Shown: one piece after another, positions 32,385 through 44,751 of the stretch | How positions within the stretch are numbered: the stretch's first letter is position 1 | Layout of the letters: each line of letters opens with the position of its first letter | Source: Ooceraea biroi | Taxonomy: Eukaryota > Arthropoda > Insecta > Hymenoptera > Formicidae | Length of the DNA: 64,000 nucleotides | Assembly (NCBI RefSeq): GCF_003672135.1 | Contig: NC_039515.1 | Span: 5,766,001 to 5,830,000, forward strand | Direction: 5' to 3' | Position numbers and translations under genes: made by a program | The notes under the pieces: generated by a model | The model's input: the letters and a program-made list of their open reading frames with translations, nothing else | What the model was told of the DNA's origin: nothing | The model's database searches: none

Positions 32385-34327
32385 TATTAGGGGTGTGATT
32401 TAGTTTTGAGGGTTTTTTTGCTCAAAAACGCATGTATTTAAATATGATAATGAATGAATACCTTAATCAAAATATTTTCCTTCCTTTTCTATAACTTTTT
32501 CCCATCTTTCTGGCAACAGATGGATCCACCACGATAAAATCACTCTTCTTTTCAGTTGATCCATTCGTCGACGAATTTTCGCATTTCTTCCAAATTATGA
32601 AAGTGTGTATCCTCTAAAGCGTCTTGCATCGACCGGAACAAATAATAATCGCATGGAGAATACGCGGGGTGCAGTAAGACTTCCCATTCAAGCTCTAATA
32701 GTGTTTGTTTCACTGATAACGCAACGTGAGGTCGAGCGTTGTCACGAAGAAGAATCACTTTCCGTCGTTTACTCGCAATTGGTGGTCGTTTTTGGTCCAA
32801 TGCTTGCTTCAACTTGTACAATTGGTGTCGATAACGATCAGCCGTGACAGTCTCATGAGGATTTAACAGCTCATAGTACACCATCCCACCAAATACGGAG
32901 CATTACTTTTCAACCGTGAATATTGCGCCTCGGAGTGGATGTTGATGGTTCGCCTGGATCCACCCATGATTTTCTGCGTTTCGGATTATCAAAATAGATC
33001 CACTTTTCATCGCCAGTAACAATCCGAGACAAAAGACTCTTCTTTTTTTGCCTGGCGATCAACGAAATGCAAATGTTCAACCGGTTCGCAATGGCACTTT
33101 CCGATAATTGATGTCGAACCCATTTCCCTTCTTTCTGAATTTTTCCCATTTCATGTAAATGTTTGGTAACTGTTGTACGATCAACATTTAATGCTCTGGC
33201 AAGAGATGGATTCCACCACGATAAAATGACTCTTCTTTTCAGTCGATCCATTCGTCGACGAATTTTCGCACTTCTTCCAAATTATGAAAGTGTGTATCCT
33301 CTAAAACGTCTTGCATCGACCGGAACAAATAATAATCGCATGGAGAATACGCGGGGTGCGGTAAGACTTCCCATTCAAGCTCTAACAGCGCTTGTTTCAC
33401 TGATAACGCAACGTGAGGTCGAGCGTTGTCACGAAGAAGAATCACTTTCCGTCGTTTACTCGCAATTGGTGGTCGTTTTTGGTCCAATGCTTGCTTCAAC
33501 TTGTACAATTGGTGTCGATAACGATCAGCCGTGACAGTCTCATGCGGATTTAACAGCTCATAGTACACTATCCCACCAAATACGGAGCAGTACTTTTCAA
33601 CCGTGAATATTGCGTCTCGGAGTGGATGTTGATGGTTCGCCTGGATCCACCCATGATTTTCTGCGTTTCGGATTATCAAAATAGATCCACTTTTCATCCC
33701 CAGTAACAATCCGAGACAAAAGACTCTTCTTTTTTTGCCTGGCGATCAACGAAATGCAAATGTTCAACCGGTTCGCAATGGCACTTTCCGAGAATTGATG
33801 TCGAACCCATTTCCCTTCTTTCTGAATTTTTCCCATTTCATGTAAATGTTTGGTAACTGTTGTACGATCAACATTTAATGCTCTGGCAAGTTCTGAAGTG
33901 GATTGTGTTGGATTTTCGTCCAATAGTGCTTGCAAATCTGCATTTTCAAGCTTTCTTGGTTGTCCCGGGCGTTCTTTGTCCTTCACATCAGTATCACGAC
34001 TTTTAAAGCGTCTAAACCAGTATTCACACGTCTTAATTGATGGGGCAGAATCACCATAAGTTGCCACAAGAATTCTATAACCCTCAGCGGCAGTTTTCTT
34101 TTGATTAAAAAACAAAAGCAACGCATGTCGAAAATGCTGTTTCGGAAGTTGCATTTTTACGATGATATAAACACGACTGTTATTGCATCTATTGCTATAA
34201 TGCTACTAAATATCATGGATAATGTCAACACTGTAAGCAACAACAGTCATCGGAAACAGCTATTGGAACAAACTGACACTACAGCCATCTGTTGCAAAAC
34301 CCTCAAAACTAAATCACACTCCTAGTA
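32385..34327 (-). mobile_element. Mariner transposon, mauritiana-type, with internal tandem duplication
   Basis: Inverted ends TTAGGGGTGTGATTTAGTTT start at 32387 and end at 34325, with TA at 32385-32386 and 34326-34327. The element is 1.94 kb instead of the usual 1.3 kb, because about 687 bases are duplicated in tandem (32509-33195 and 33195-33882). The unit boundaries share the octamer TCTGGCAA. Confidence 0.9.
32552..34154 (-). pseudogene. Mauritiana-type mariner transposase, rearranged
   Basis: Reading on the minus strand, the N-terminal two thirds (34154-33597) starts MQLPKQHFRHALLLFFNQKK and carries WVRHQFSESAIANR and TGDEKWIYFDNPKRRKSW. A frameshift near 33600 leads into the C-terminal part (33709-33239: GIVYYELLNPHETVTADRY, RDNARPHVAL). 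The duplicated unit then repeats the segment from the ARALNVDRTTV helix through the C-terminus (33251-32552). In both copies the third catalytic motif reads YSPCDYYLF: four residues of the usual YSPDLAPSDYHLF are missing, so the last two Asp are 30 and not 34 apart. It is non-functional. Confidence 0.88.
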
Positions 34328-37300
34328 CATTAGCACACGTACATGGAAAGCTACTAATATGGAAATGCTCTATCACGAATACTGTTCTTCGACTTTAATG
34401 GCATTTCAGCCTTCGAAGAGACAATAATACGACGTGACGCGCGCAAATACCGGGTTTAAAAGCTCAGCCAGCGGGATCTTTCGCTTCGAAGCTGCAAAAT
34501 CCGCGAGAAGGGTAATATCGCCGCTCCATCGCATCGCAATTTCGCGATTTCTTGCGGTGGTGCCATTAACTGGCAGGCAAACCGTTGATTAAGAATGCCA
34601 GTGAAACCGTTGCGGATATCATCGTCAGATAAAACTTTATTATCGTCCATTGACGTCAACAACGATCGGCCATTTTCTGGAGAAGCGGAAACCGCGAGCC
34701 TCGTCTGCGCAGCTTCCAAGCGGATAATCTTCGTAAGAAAATTCTTCGTAATAAATCTGTAGCTTCTCCGAATTTATTCTCCTCTTGACAAAAGGACTTG
34801 CACTTGGATCTCCGCCATTTGACGTACGTGATTGCTCTGCAGAAGTTTCCGGCGAGTACGTGCGAGAATCATCCCTCCGACGAAGATTCGGAGTAATCCG
34901 GAAACCCCATCGCGACCTAAATCCGCATGGTGTGATTTACGAGGCGCGCATCGGCGACGACGGGGATCACAATGCCGAAATTTGTCGGGAGTTGGACGAC
35001 AGGCGGGATCGATAAATCGTACACGGGCGTTGAATACCTAGCCGCGATCGCGTTACCGTAAACAATTATCGTCGGGTGCGCCGATACGCTATACGGATAA
35101 ATGAATAACTGAATAGCACCGGCAGAACGGGTTTTCGCAAAATATGGGCAAACGGAATCATTAGGAACACGATCGGCAAATTATTTGCGAGGATTATTAA
35201 CGAGAATGCCCTTGTGTGACAAATCAAAGAATAATTAATATTTCACGAGAAGAACGGTCACTTCCTCTCGCCCACAATTAATTCACTACTGATTTTTTAT
35301 TTTTCAATAAATGTGAAGTTTTTTCAATTCTTCGTTTATTACCACAAGGAAGAATGCGTTGCAATTCTTGAGAAGCATGGTAAGTTATACTTATCATAAT
35401 ATTTCTCATGTATGCGCTCTTATGCGGAGAACGCTCTGCATGTCACGCTTAAAATTTAAACAGTCGTGATCTGGGAGTGCTCCTCGAGTTTCTTCAGGTC
35501 ACGATCGTGGCTCAAGCGACACGATCATGGGGGCTGGCAAAGTGCAAAAGAGAAAGAAAGTACGCGAGAGTCAATTTCGTTATTTCCATACGATTTGCAA
35601 GATGCCGAGCATTAGAGCACTGAAGAAGCTTTCGCGCCGGTCGTTATTGTGCGAGCCGCTCACGTTGTTCTTTTAATATTATGTTAATTTTATTCAAGCC
35701 GACACGCCCTGCCCCTCATTGGTCGTGACAGTATCTTTTTCTCTCTCTTTCAAACGCAGAGGAGTTATAGCGTCTCGTGCTCGGGTTTCTTACCCTTCAA
35801 CGAGGGGCACAGAAAGTCTTTCCTCCCTCTCATAGTTTTAAAGTGTTAACGGGGTTTACACCGTGTGTGGCGTTAACGCAACCCTAGAATTTTCGGAGAC
35901 TACACGATTCTCCAGGGAGAATCGACTAGTCCCCGAGAAATTTATTTGAAACGCGTTCAATCTAAATTCTCGACATGCCTGCGTGCGTACGCGCGTGTAC
36001 GAAAAGGGATCGATACTTCGGCGCTACGTGCTGGCGTACTGTACACGAGTATCGCGATACGGTAACAATTACTACGTTCTTGTATTCCTATCTTTTCCTG
36101 TTAAAACAACCGATCGTTAAAAATTCCGCGAATCCCACGAGATATTTTTCAAAACTGTCACGGAATATTCGCTTACTCGGAAGTGAAAATTTCAGTCGCG
36201 GTTACGCTTTATTGTTGCGGGCGGAACAGGCGTCGCGACGCTCAAGCACTTTGCGCAACCTGCGCGAGCTAAACCCACGCAAATGAGGGGAGCCCACACG
36301 CGAAAACTTCCAAACGAAATTACCACGCGTAATCAGAACGTCGATACGACACACTCCCGACAAAGAAGAAAAACACTTTGCAGAAGTCGACAGGAACTCG
36401 GACTCCGCATCCCGACCGGTCACGAGCTAGCGATTTTGCGGTTATCGATCCCGTCTCCGCGGTATGTTCACCTCCCGCGATACCCTTCTCCGTTCCTCCC
36501 GCCACCCCCGTTAAAACAACCCCGTTAATGTCACTAACACGACTGCACGTACGTACCGTTGTGCTCCCGATCGAAAGAGGGTGTTCCCGGCCTGACCGAA
36601 TGCGAATTCTGGTTTCCTTCGGGGTTTTCAGGAGGAACTCCATCCCCTCGCGATAAACTACAAACTGGAAAACCTTATTTGCCCGCAGCTCTCGCGCGAT
36701 GCACTCCGTGCAATCGCACCTCCGCATCGAAAGTCAGCCGCGTCGATCGCGCGCCAACTTTGCCGATTGCCAAAGTTTTCCCTTACGCGACTTGGAAGAT
36801 CGAGGTACTCAATAAGGGCACCTCTACACCTCGTGCCGTTATTCGAGTGATTTTTCCCTCGAACGACGTCGAAGAAAGCGCGACTAGAGGTAATTCTGAT
36901 GTATTATTTGTTAGTAAATTATACCTGTTGTATTACGTTAATTTGAATGTGTACAACTGTGTATGCGTAAATGTGAAGCAGAGTAATGTTTGGTGTACAA
37001 TGTCTACATAATTAATAACATTAATAATTATTATTGCGTTACATAATTATTACATTACAAAATCATTAATTAATAATTTTATTAATTCATATTCGAATAC
37101 TCGTGCGAGGAGCAATGCTCGACTAAAATTCTTTCGCGCGTAACGCTTTCCGACATCTTCACGAGTGAAAAATGAGTGTCTCCTTTGTATTTGAAGTACG
37201 TCCGTCCAGAGGTTTGCAGAGGCACTTCTTCTCAGAGGTCTTCTTCTCTGACGTTAATTCGACATTGCTCCGGCTGTCGTATATCGATGGCATCTCGGAG

Positions 37301-39027
37301 TAACTTTCACGAGAATGTCAGAAAAAGTTGTTTGAGATGCAGGCGAGTTTGGTACTAAAATAACCGTTAAGAGACGAGGAGCGAAGAAGAGCTTACGCGC
37401 GGATGTACAGAGCGTCATCAAGCTGACCTAATCATCGAGCTCGATCACTGGCCGCGCTTTACGAGACTCGCCTCGCGCGTTAATTAACGTGCTAATTAAC
37501 GTACATGCTAACAAAGTGCCCCCGGCATTACTGCGACTTTTGGTTGGCCATTCTTTTCTTCCTCCCGTTCTCTCGTGTCGCGAATGAAGTGAAAATGAGT
37601 GCAGCGATGCGAAATGCAATGAAACGTAATGTGGTAAAGTGCAGTACCGTTTACGGTTCCGTCGTAAATATCCTTTAAGGGACGTTACCGTAAACTCGCG
37701 AGACTCGTGCTGTGAGCAAGAAAATTTCGCGTCGCGAGTATAAGCGTGACGAGGGTGCGTAAATTCGAGTCGAGGGTGCGCAATGTACAAGAAGAGCGCA
37801 AAGTGCGCAAGATTTCTGATGCAAACCGGAATCTCGTTATTCGGGAACCCTTCCGGATCCTGGTTAAAAGGAGTTAAAGAGAAACTGGGGTGTTCTCCGA
37901 GAGCAGGAGATGCGCGTGATAAAACTCGTCGGCCGTTACACGTTACGACGTTACGTTATCACGTTGAACGATTCGATTCGAATTTGTTTTCTACTTGAAC
38001 AACCACCACCGATTGTTATTTCTCGCTACTGCCGATAATACGGGCGTATGCAATTAACGTTTAATTGGATCAGTTATGTAAAACGGATCAGGGCGATTTT
38101 ACAAGCGCGCGATACGGTAGTTTCGCGAAAGCCGATCGTCGCGTTAACAATCGGAACCGATCGTTCGCGCAAAGCGATAAAATGTAAAACGGTATTAACG
38201 ATCGCCCGATCAGCCTGTTTATCAAAAAGGATAAGAGGGGGAGCGTACGTTCCGATCGATACGCGGATATCGAAGCAGCCGAGCCCAATTTTTCGCACCG
38301 TTGAAATCCGCAATAAAAAAGCCGGCTTATGACGAGTTTTCTCCCGAATTAAACAAAGTCATCATAAACAGATTAACTCTACTTTTCTGTGCGCTATAAA
38401 AAACTTTAGCGATATCATTCTCTAGTTGGATTTTATTAATTTCTCACTAATTAATGTTTGTAAAAAGTGGCAAGGCTGACCTATTGTTTGCATGTTTCAA
38501 AAATTATTATTAAGCGCTTTTTCTAAAATTATTGTCAATGCAGTTTACGTGTCTTATTACTAGCCGAAACAAAGTTCATGGTATTTCTCGTGCAATCTTG
38601 CGTAGGACGTGACTTTTCAATATGTCCTGCGGGTGCAGTTTATTTATAATTTTATTTAATGTACTGCACACCCACATTGAGTTTGCCTGAGAAGTGACCA
38701 CACGAGGAAAGGAAATTGGCGAGATAAGGAAATCGTGTCGATGTGAGAATGTGGCAACGGTACAGAAGCATTTTCAGACTCGCAGACTCGTTGATTTTAT
38801 CTGATCTAACATGGAATCGGTGTGTTCCGCGAATTTCCCGCTTTAAATTGGTGCTCAAGGCGTGACTTGTAAACCCCCTCCGACTCTTCGACTCGCGAAA
38901 TTAAATTTCTGGCTTAACAACGTCGGGGGGAAAGACGAAACATTTTTACTTACGTAATGAATTACGTACATTTTATATCTTGGACTTTATAATTGTACTT
39001 TCATTTATATAATCCTCTTAGCGTATC
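34328..39027. other. 4.7 kb stretch without recognised genes or repeats, CpG-rich
   Basis: GC- and CpG-rich from about 34450 to 38330, with many chance open frames on both strands and no recognisable domain. No element seen elsewhere in the window lies here. A promoter or non-coding first exon of the minus-strand transporter could lie in this region, but no specific signal decides it. Confidence 0.4.
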
Positions 39028-40128
39028 TACAGGGTGTCCCGGGTTTTAACCGACAAACTGCGGGAGCATATTCTACTAGTGGAAATAAAAAAATTCTTAT
39101 ATCGAGTTAGCTTAGAAATGCTTTATTACAAAGTTATAAACCAATATTGAAAAGAAATATGAGATAAGTAACAACGGAACATAGTGTAGAATTTGGAAGG
39201 TCCAAGATGTTTATGTTACGTGTATTCACATGTATTCATGTTCACTATGTTGAAACGATTCAGTATGATTGTTACTTTCACAACAGTAGCTGTTAGATTT
39301 CAATCGTCGTGCGAACTAGCAATTACTATCAGAATGCCAAAAGTGTTTTCAAATGAGGAATACACCGATATTCATTTCGTGTACGGATTCTGTGACGGAA
39401 ATGCACGAGCTGCCGTACGAGAGTATCAACGTAGATTTCCCAACAGGAGAGTACCAGATAGTTCTGTGTTTAGTAATACCCATTTGCAATTACGTAATTT
39501 GGGTTCATTTCGACCTATGAATGAATATGATGATGTTCGTTCAGCTCTGAGACACCGACGACGCTCGGAAAGAATCTTAAATCTTCGCCAAAACAGCTGG
39601 ATACAGTTAGACGGTTGTCCATCGCACTATGCTAGACAAGTTAGAAACTGGTTAGATGAACATTACGCTCATAGGTGGATTGGTCGAGGAGGACCGGTTT
39701 TCTGGCCTCCAAGATCGCCCGATTTAACGCCTCTTGATTTTTATTTATGGGCAACTTTAAAAAATAAAGTTTACAGTACAGAAGTAATCTCGCTTGAAGA
39801 TTTAAAGCAACGAATTACTAATTCAGTTACTGAGATGCAACAAAATTTTCAGGAATGTCGTACCGTAACAAATTCTGTACTACGTCGATGTCTAGCTTGT
39901 ATCGATGCGCAAGGACAACATTTTGAAATGCGTCACTAAATCATTGCGTAGATAATTTTTATTTTTGTGAAAAAATCCGTTGTTACTTATCTGATATTTC
40001 TTTTGAATATTGGTTTATAACTTTGTAATAAAGCATTTCTAAGCAAACTCGATATAAGAATTTTTTCTTATTTCCACTAGTAGAATATGCTCCCGCAGTT
40101 TGTCGGTTAAAACCCGGGACACCCTGTA
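39028..40128 (+). mobile_element. DD41D-type element, internally deleted (family B copy 2)
   Basis: Same element as 6176-7274 in opposite orientation: ends TACAGGGTGTCCCGGGTTTT, TA at 39028-39029 and 40127-40128. The two copies are nearly identical over 1.1 kb and share the same internal deletion. Confidence 0.92.
39193..39939 (+). CDS. Internally deleted transposase, second copy
   Basis: 248 codons, with the probable native start at 39334 (MPKVFSNEEYTDIHFVYGF), giving 201 residues. It is nearly identical to the protein at 6364-7107, with one extra isoleucine codon (STEVISLEDL versus STEVSLEDL) and a few substitutions such as DERYAH to DEHYAH. It retains the DNA-binding N-terminus and the last two catalytic aspartates with DD41D spacing, and lacks the middle with the first aspartate. 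An open frame kept in two copies is compatible with very recent duplication or with a selected repressor role; the sequence alone does not separate these. Confidence 0.85.
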   Translation: MEGPRCLCYVYSHVFMFTMLKRFSMIVTFTTVAVRFQSSCELAITIRMPKVFSNEEYTDIHFVYGFCDGNARAAVREYQRRFPNRRVPDSSVFSNTHLQLRNLGSFRPMNEYDDVRSALRHRRRSERILNLRQNSWIQLDGCPSHYARQVRNWLDEHYAHRWIGRGGPVFWPPRSPDLTPLDFYLWATLKNKVYSTEVISLEDLKQRITNSVTEMQQNFQECRTVTNSVLRRCLACIDAQGQHFEMRH

Positions 40129-41292
40129 TATGCGTATCCTCTCTCTACAATTGATATTTCGCGCATCCAATTATTATTTAATCGGTCGAATCCAGTCATG
40201 CAATTTCGTAATCCTGCGAGGGAGGAGGGAGGTCAGTGCACAATTAAACAGTCGTTCTTATCCGTTCGGCGATCGCAAATGTCACGCACGCGTGCGACAA
40301 GAATAACAATGATACACATGTATTATAATATATTATGCAACATATTGCACATAATTACGCGCAAGTAGAGCTTAATACGACCTTCGAGCCCTTGCACCCT
40401 TGTTGCGCCAGGTAACCTTGCGACATTAGCCAGTAAACGCTCGTGAAGCTTGCAGTGGTTGCACTGGTTATAGGCCGAGGGCGAACATTCGGCGAATAAC
40501 AAGAGCTGATAACGAGAACGCGTTACGGATGCTCGTCACGATTAACTTTTCATCGCGCGGAAATCCATCTGGATTATTTAAGAGAAAGATACGTACGTCA
40601 GCGCGATAAATGCGATAAGCTCACAGCATACTCGACGCGCTTTGCGAAACGAGTGGTAATTGGAAGCACCCTTAACTCTCGCTTCGCTTATGCAGCTTTG
40701 CACGCAGCTGAAACTTTTTCTCTAACGACATTCCACTAATTTTGCAAGTCGAACTTTAGTTTCTGCCGGACTTGTCGGTGTTTCGGAACTCGTCTTTGCA
40801 GCGATCGATTCGTCCGCTGAAAAAGTGGTCTTCGTTTCGAGCAGTTTCGCGATTGGACGTTCGAGACTGACGCTTTGTAGTTTGGATCATTCGGCGTTTT
40901 CTGGACATCAGAAGGAGTTCTGCCAACGCGCTCGGATTCAATTATCGCGAATGCGGCCTGCATCTCCTCGTTACCAATCGTAACTCTCGCCGCTGTGTTA
41001 CGCAACTCGCGCAACACTCGTTCCACTCGTGGAATTGCTCGTAACAACAGTGTAAACCGTACAAAAGAGATTTTATCGACGCCATTGTCGCGCATAAATC
41101 ACGCTACGGGGTGTCGTTTCGCGTAATACACGTCCTCGCGATGTTTAAACGCGAAAACGGTCCCATTGCAGCAACCGACGTTCCAGCGGTTGAATGCAGA
41201 TGAGGATGTAGCGAGATACCGTCTCTAACATAACGTTAATCCTACTACTTCGCAAAATAAATTATTATACAAGATTAAAATAATATTATAGG
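40129..41292. other. No gene or repeat recognised
   Basis: CpG-moderate DNA. The frames at 40736-41095 (minus) lack domains. Confidence 0.5.
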
Positions 41293-41503
41293 TGTATGCA
41301 AAAAGTTTAATCGTTTTTCAACGCTCTGTATCATTAATTAAATTTCAAATAAATTCTCGCTTTTTTACATTTTTGAAGAGTTGGCATCGAAGTTTGTAAA
41401 TCGTAAAAAATGAGAGCAAATATTTTAATAGCTGAATTTTATTGCATACATTATGCACTTAAAGCGAAAAAAGATGTCTATTTATCTAAATCTTTTGCAA
41501 ACA
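41293..41503 (+). mobile_element. MITE family A, copy 5
   Basis: Ends GTATGCAAAAAGTTTAATC and, at the right, CTAAATCTTTTGCAAACATC. Internal blocks CAACGCTCTGTATCATTAAT and GCAAATATTTTAATAGCTGA are in the common order. Confidence 0.8.
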
Positions 41504-42839
41504 TCTAATATTTTCCAATACAAACAAATAGGATTTTATACAGCTCTTAAGCAAAATCGTATTTTTTACATCAAGTTTTATTTATACTTTTATAATTTAT
41601 TCAAAATTAGTCACCTCTAATGCTTCAATTAAAAATGCAAAAGAAAGTATTTGAAGAATTTTTCAAATTTATCGATAGTTGATCAATATTGATTAATAAA
41701 TTGTTAATAAATTTGGTATTCCAGGAGCGAAATTGATTCCGCTCCGGAAGGATTAACATCATCCCCGAGTTCACGAAGAAATTGGTCCTGAATAGCCCGT
41801 CCGAGCACGCAGGGGATGAAGCAGGAGAGGCATTATGGCGCTCGAGCGGACGTCACCGCGCGTAATGGAATCGTTCTCGTGGAAAATCTTGTGGAAGATA
41901 ATTAAACGAACCTGCCGCCACGAAACGTGAAAATTCCTTCTGAAGAGGTACGCTCTCTCGAATAACGGTCCGAAATGCTCGATCTTCCCTGCGAGACCCT
42001 CTCGAGTCTTCCTCCATTCTGCTCGTACTTCCGCTCGTGTTGTGCACGCTCCAGAACACAGAGCACAACGCCAACAATCATACCATTTAATCTACACAAA
42101 GCATCCCTGAATGCGAACAATCGTCCATTTTCCGTCTGCGCTCTGCGAGGAAAACACGAAAAGGCGCGAGCGGAAGTGAAAACTGCCAGGAAAATTAAAG
42201 AACAACGGCATGGGCATGGTTCGGCCATGCGCAGGCAGTGGAAAGAATCAAATAATCTAATTTTCGGCATCGTGCGTTACACGAATGCTACCCAAAATTC
42301 GAGTCCCATGGGAGTTGCAAACGGCATCCGGGAAATTAAGGCTGAATCTGCTTCGAAGAATCTGTGAAGCTCTCAATTATAAGAAACACGAAACACGGAG
42401 GATGAGACCGCAGAAAAATTCGATTGTTATTTTATTTTACAATTATGACGAGGTAGAATAAACACAGGGCTGGAGACAGAGAGAAAGAGAACTGTATTTG
42501 CCTAGGACAAATAGCTCGAAATTGATATGGAAACAGCGTATGTACGCCGCTGCGGCGTGGTGAATTAAATCCAAATTTGTAATAAATTTTTCGACGCGCG
42601 TGAAATTTCCAGTGAGTGAATTTTATCGCAATTTTCATTCACGGCGAGTACGCGCACGCGATTTGTTAAACAAACAGACATCACCGCGCAAACGTATTAT
42701 AATGTACACCCTCAGAAAGGATTTCTGATAACAAGACGAAAAATATTCTTGACTAATTTAATCGTATTACAAGTATAAAAAATATGAAAATAAAACAACT
42801 TTTAATTTAAATCAGTAATTTCTATTCTTCTCTCTCGAA
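41504..42839. other. No gene or repeat recognised
   Basis: AT-rich to 41720, more CpG-rich afterwards. No supported feature. Confidence 0.5.
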
Positions 42840-43567
42840 TTAAGGGGGGAGCCTGCTTTAGAACGCTGAAAATAAGGTATATTTTACGAATTGTTTTTGG
42901 AGAAATTATACAGCGGATCATTATAAAACTTTTATGCATTTATTAGTACATGTTTAAAGATAAAAAAAATTATTTTTTTATTTGAATATATCGCCTGTAG
43001 AGGTCGTCCTGGAGAAATCTTAGTGCAGCCGCGTCGCCGGCATTGCAAATTGGTGAGCATTCTCCTGCCTCCAAATTTCGTCTAAACTGAAAAATTGAAA
43101 TATGTTCTCGTTATTTATGAATTCCCATTGTCGATGAACCAAAGAAAGAAGAAAAAAGTTGAAAAGTGCCAAAATGGTGGAGCTTAGAACACAAAAGTAC
43201 GATTTTTAGGCAAAGTTTTTGAACTTTTTCATGCAAAAATAATTGTTTAACTTAATGTTTTTATGAATATTAAAGGTTCATCGACGATGGGAATTCATAA
43301 ATAACAAGAAAATATTTCAATTTTTCAGTTTGGATGAAATTTGGAGGCAGGAGAATGCTCACCAATTTACAATGCCGGCTGCACTAAGATGCCTCCAGGA
43401 CGACCTCTACAGGCGATATATTCAAATCAAAAAATAATTTGTTTTATCTTTAAACACGTACTAATAAATGCATCAAAGTTTTATAATGATCCGCTGTATA
43501 GTTTTTCCAAAAAAATTCGTAAAATTATACCTTATTTTCAACGTTCTAAAGCAGGCTCCCCCCTTAA
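42840..43567. mobile_element. TTAA foldback element F2, copy 2
   Basis: A 728-base palindrome with TTAA at 42840-42843 and 43564-43567 and ends TTAAGGGGGGAGCCTGCTTT. Homologous along its length to 17929-18639. Here the left arm keeps the CTTAGTGCAGCCGCGTCGCC segment and the right arm has lost CGACGCGG, so arm differences are not shared between copies. Confidence 0.9.
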
Positions 43568-43746
43568 ATAAGATTGTCTTACTGTCTTGAGACAAGAGTA
43601 ACATGTACAAATTTATGCTCATATATTCTTGTATGTAGAATAATTTGATATTAGCGCCACTTTATAGTAGTCTTTGTCGATGTCGACGCATCATTTTCTC
43701 ACAGTCGCTCGTCGACTCGGCGCTTCTGCGTCCTTTATTCCGATAA

Positions 43747-43982
43747 AACGGCCAATATTTATGTGTTGCAATCGAAAATCGGGAAAGTGTTTCTGTGTAT
43801 TTCTGTGTTTCTGTTATTATACTTACTTGTATATACAATATACTTACTTGAGAAATAAGATTCGAGATAAGACATTTCCATATCTTTTAATATTTCTTGT
43901 AGAGTATTGCACTTATTCATTGTAAATAACAGAAACACTTTCCCGATTTTCGATTGCAACACATAAATATTGGCCGTTTTGT
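43747..43982. repeat. Perfect 51-base inverted repeat (hairpin)
   Basis: AACGGCCAATATTTATGTGT at the left edge continues through TTGCAATCGAAAATCGGGAA to GTGTTTCTGT, and is repeated exactly in reverse at 43930-43981. The loop is about 130 bases. No target duplication or copy elsewhere in the window. Confidence 0.85.
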
Positions 43983-44751
43983 GCAGATTCTACAAATTCT
44001 CTTACAAGAATAGAATAAGATGTCTTTTAGATCTCACAATATTCTGAAATCAAGAATATTTTGAATTTGCTACAAATTTTTATCTAAATCCTTCTGAGAA
44101 AATTAATGAGATAGCACGAAGATTATTTGAATCTAGATTTTCGAATTTTCTATTCAAGATTAAAATATGCTTCTTTTCAATAATAAATATGATTGTCGCT
44201 ATAGCGATCTTATTTTATGATAGATTAAAGAGTAATAGCATTAAGTCCAGAAATCGTTTCTGTGGGTGTACCTCGCGTGAAATTGTCGCACTGTATGCGA
44301 CGCGTATGGAGCTCGCTCGATTTCGCTCGATAGCGAGCGTGCAACCCTCGCGTGCTAGCCCAGGAATTCTGCCCCTTCATCCTGTCTACCGCGATTGTTA
44401 CCTTTAGCCGCTGTCCATCCATTGTAACTGGGAGAGCGAGGAAAAATCCTTTCCATTCTTTCGCGTGCGTCCCTCATGTGCGGAGGGTGGCACGAGGGGG
44501 TATTCTTCTCACTGTCTTATCTTAAAATACTTTTCATACCTTTGAAGGTATGTCGCGCGAGTCTTTTAGAAGAGCACAATACCGCCCATTATCCGCCGCC
44601 ACCGTCGTAGTCGTCATTGTCGACCGACTTTGAGATATTCCACTTATTTACGCTGAAATTGTGTGCTGTCGCGGAGAAAAGGCGTGACAAAAAATACGTT
44701 TTTTTTTTAAAAGCGCAAGAGATCGTTCTCGGTTAACGTTGTCGTCCTTTC
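43983..44751. other. No gene recognised
   Basis: Nothing recognisable. A short palindromic run AACTTTGAAGG-type sequence near 44530 (ATACCTTTGAAGGTAT) is noted only. Confidence 0.45.

Noticed and set aside
36320..37011. Frames of 92-150 codons on both strands in the CpG-rich upstream block
   Set aside because: They overlap on opposite strands, lack domains and look like composition effects.
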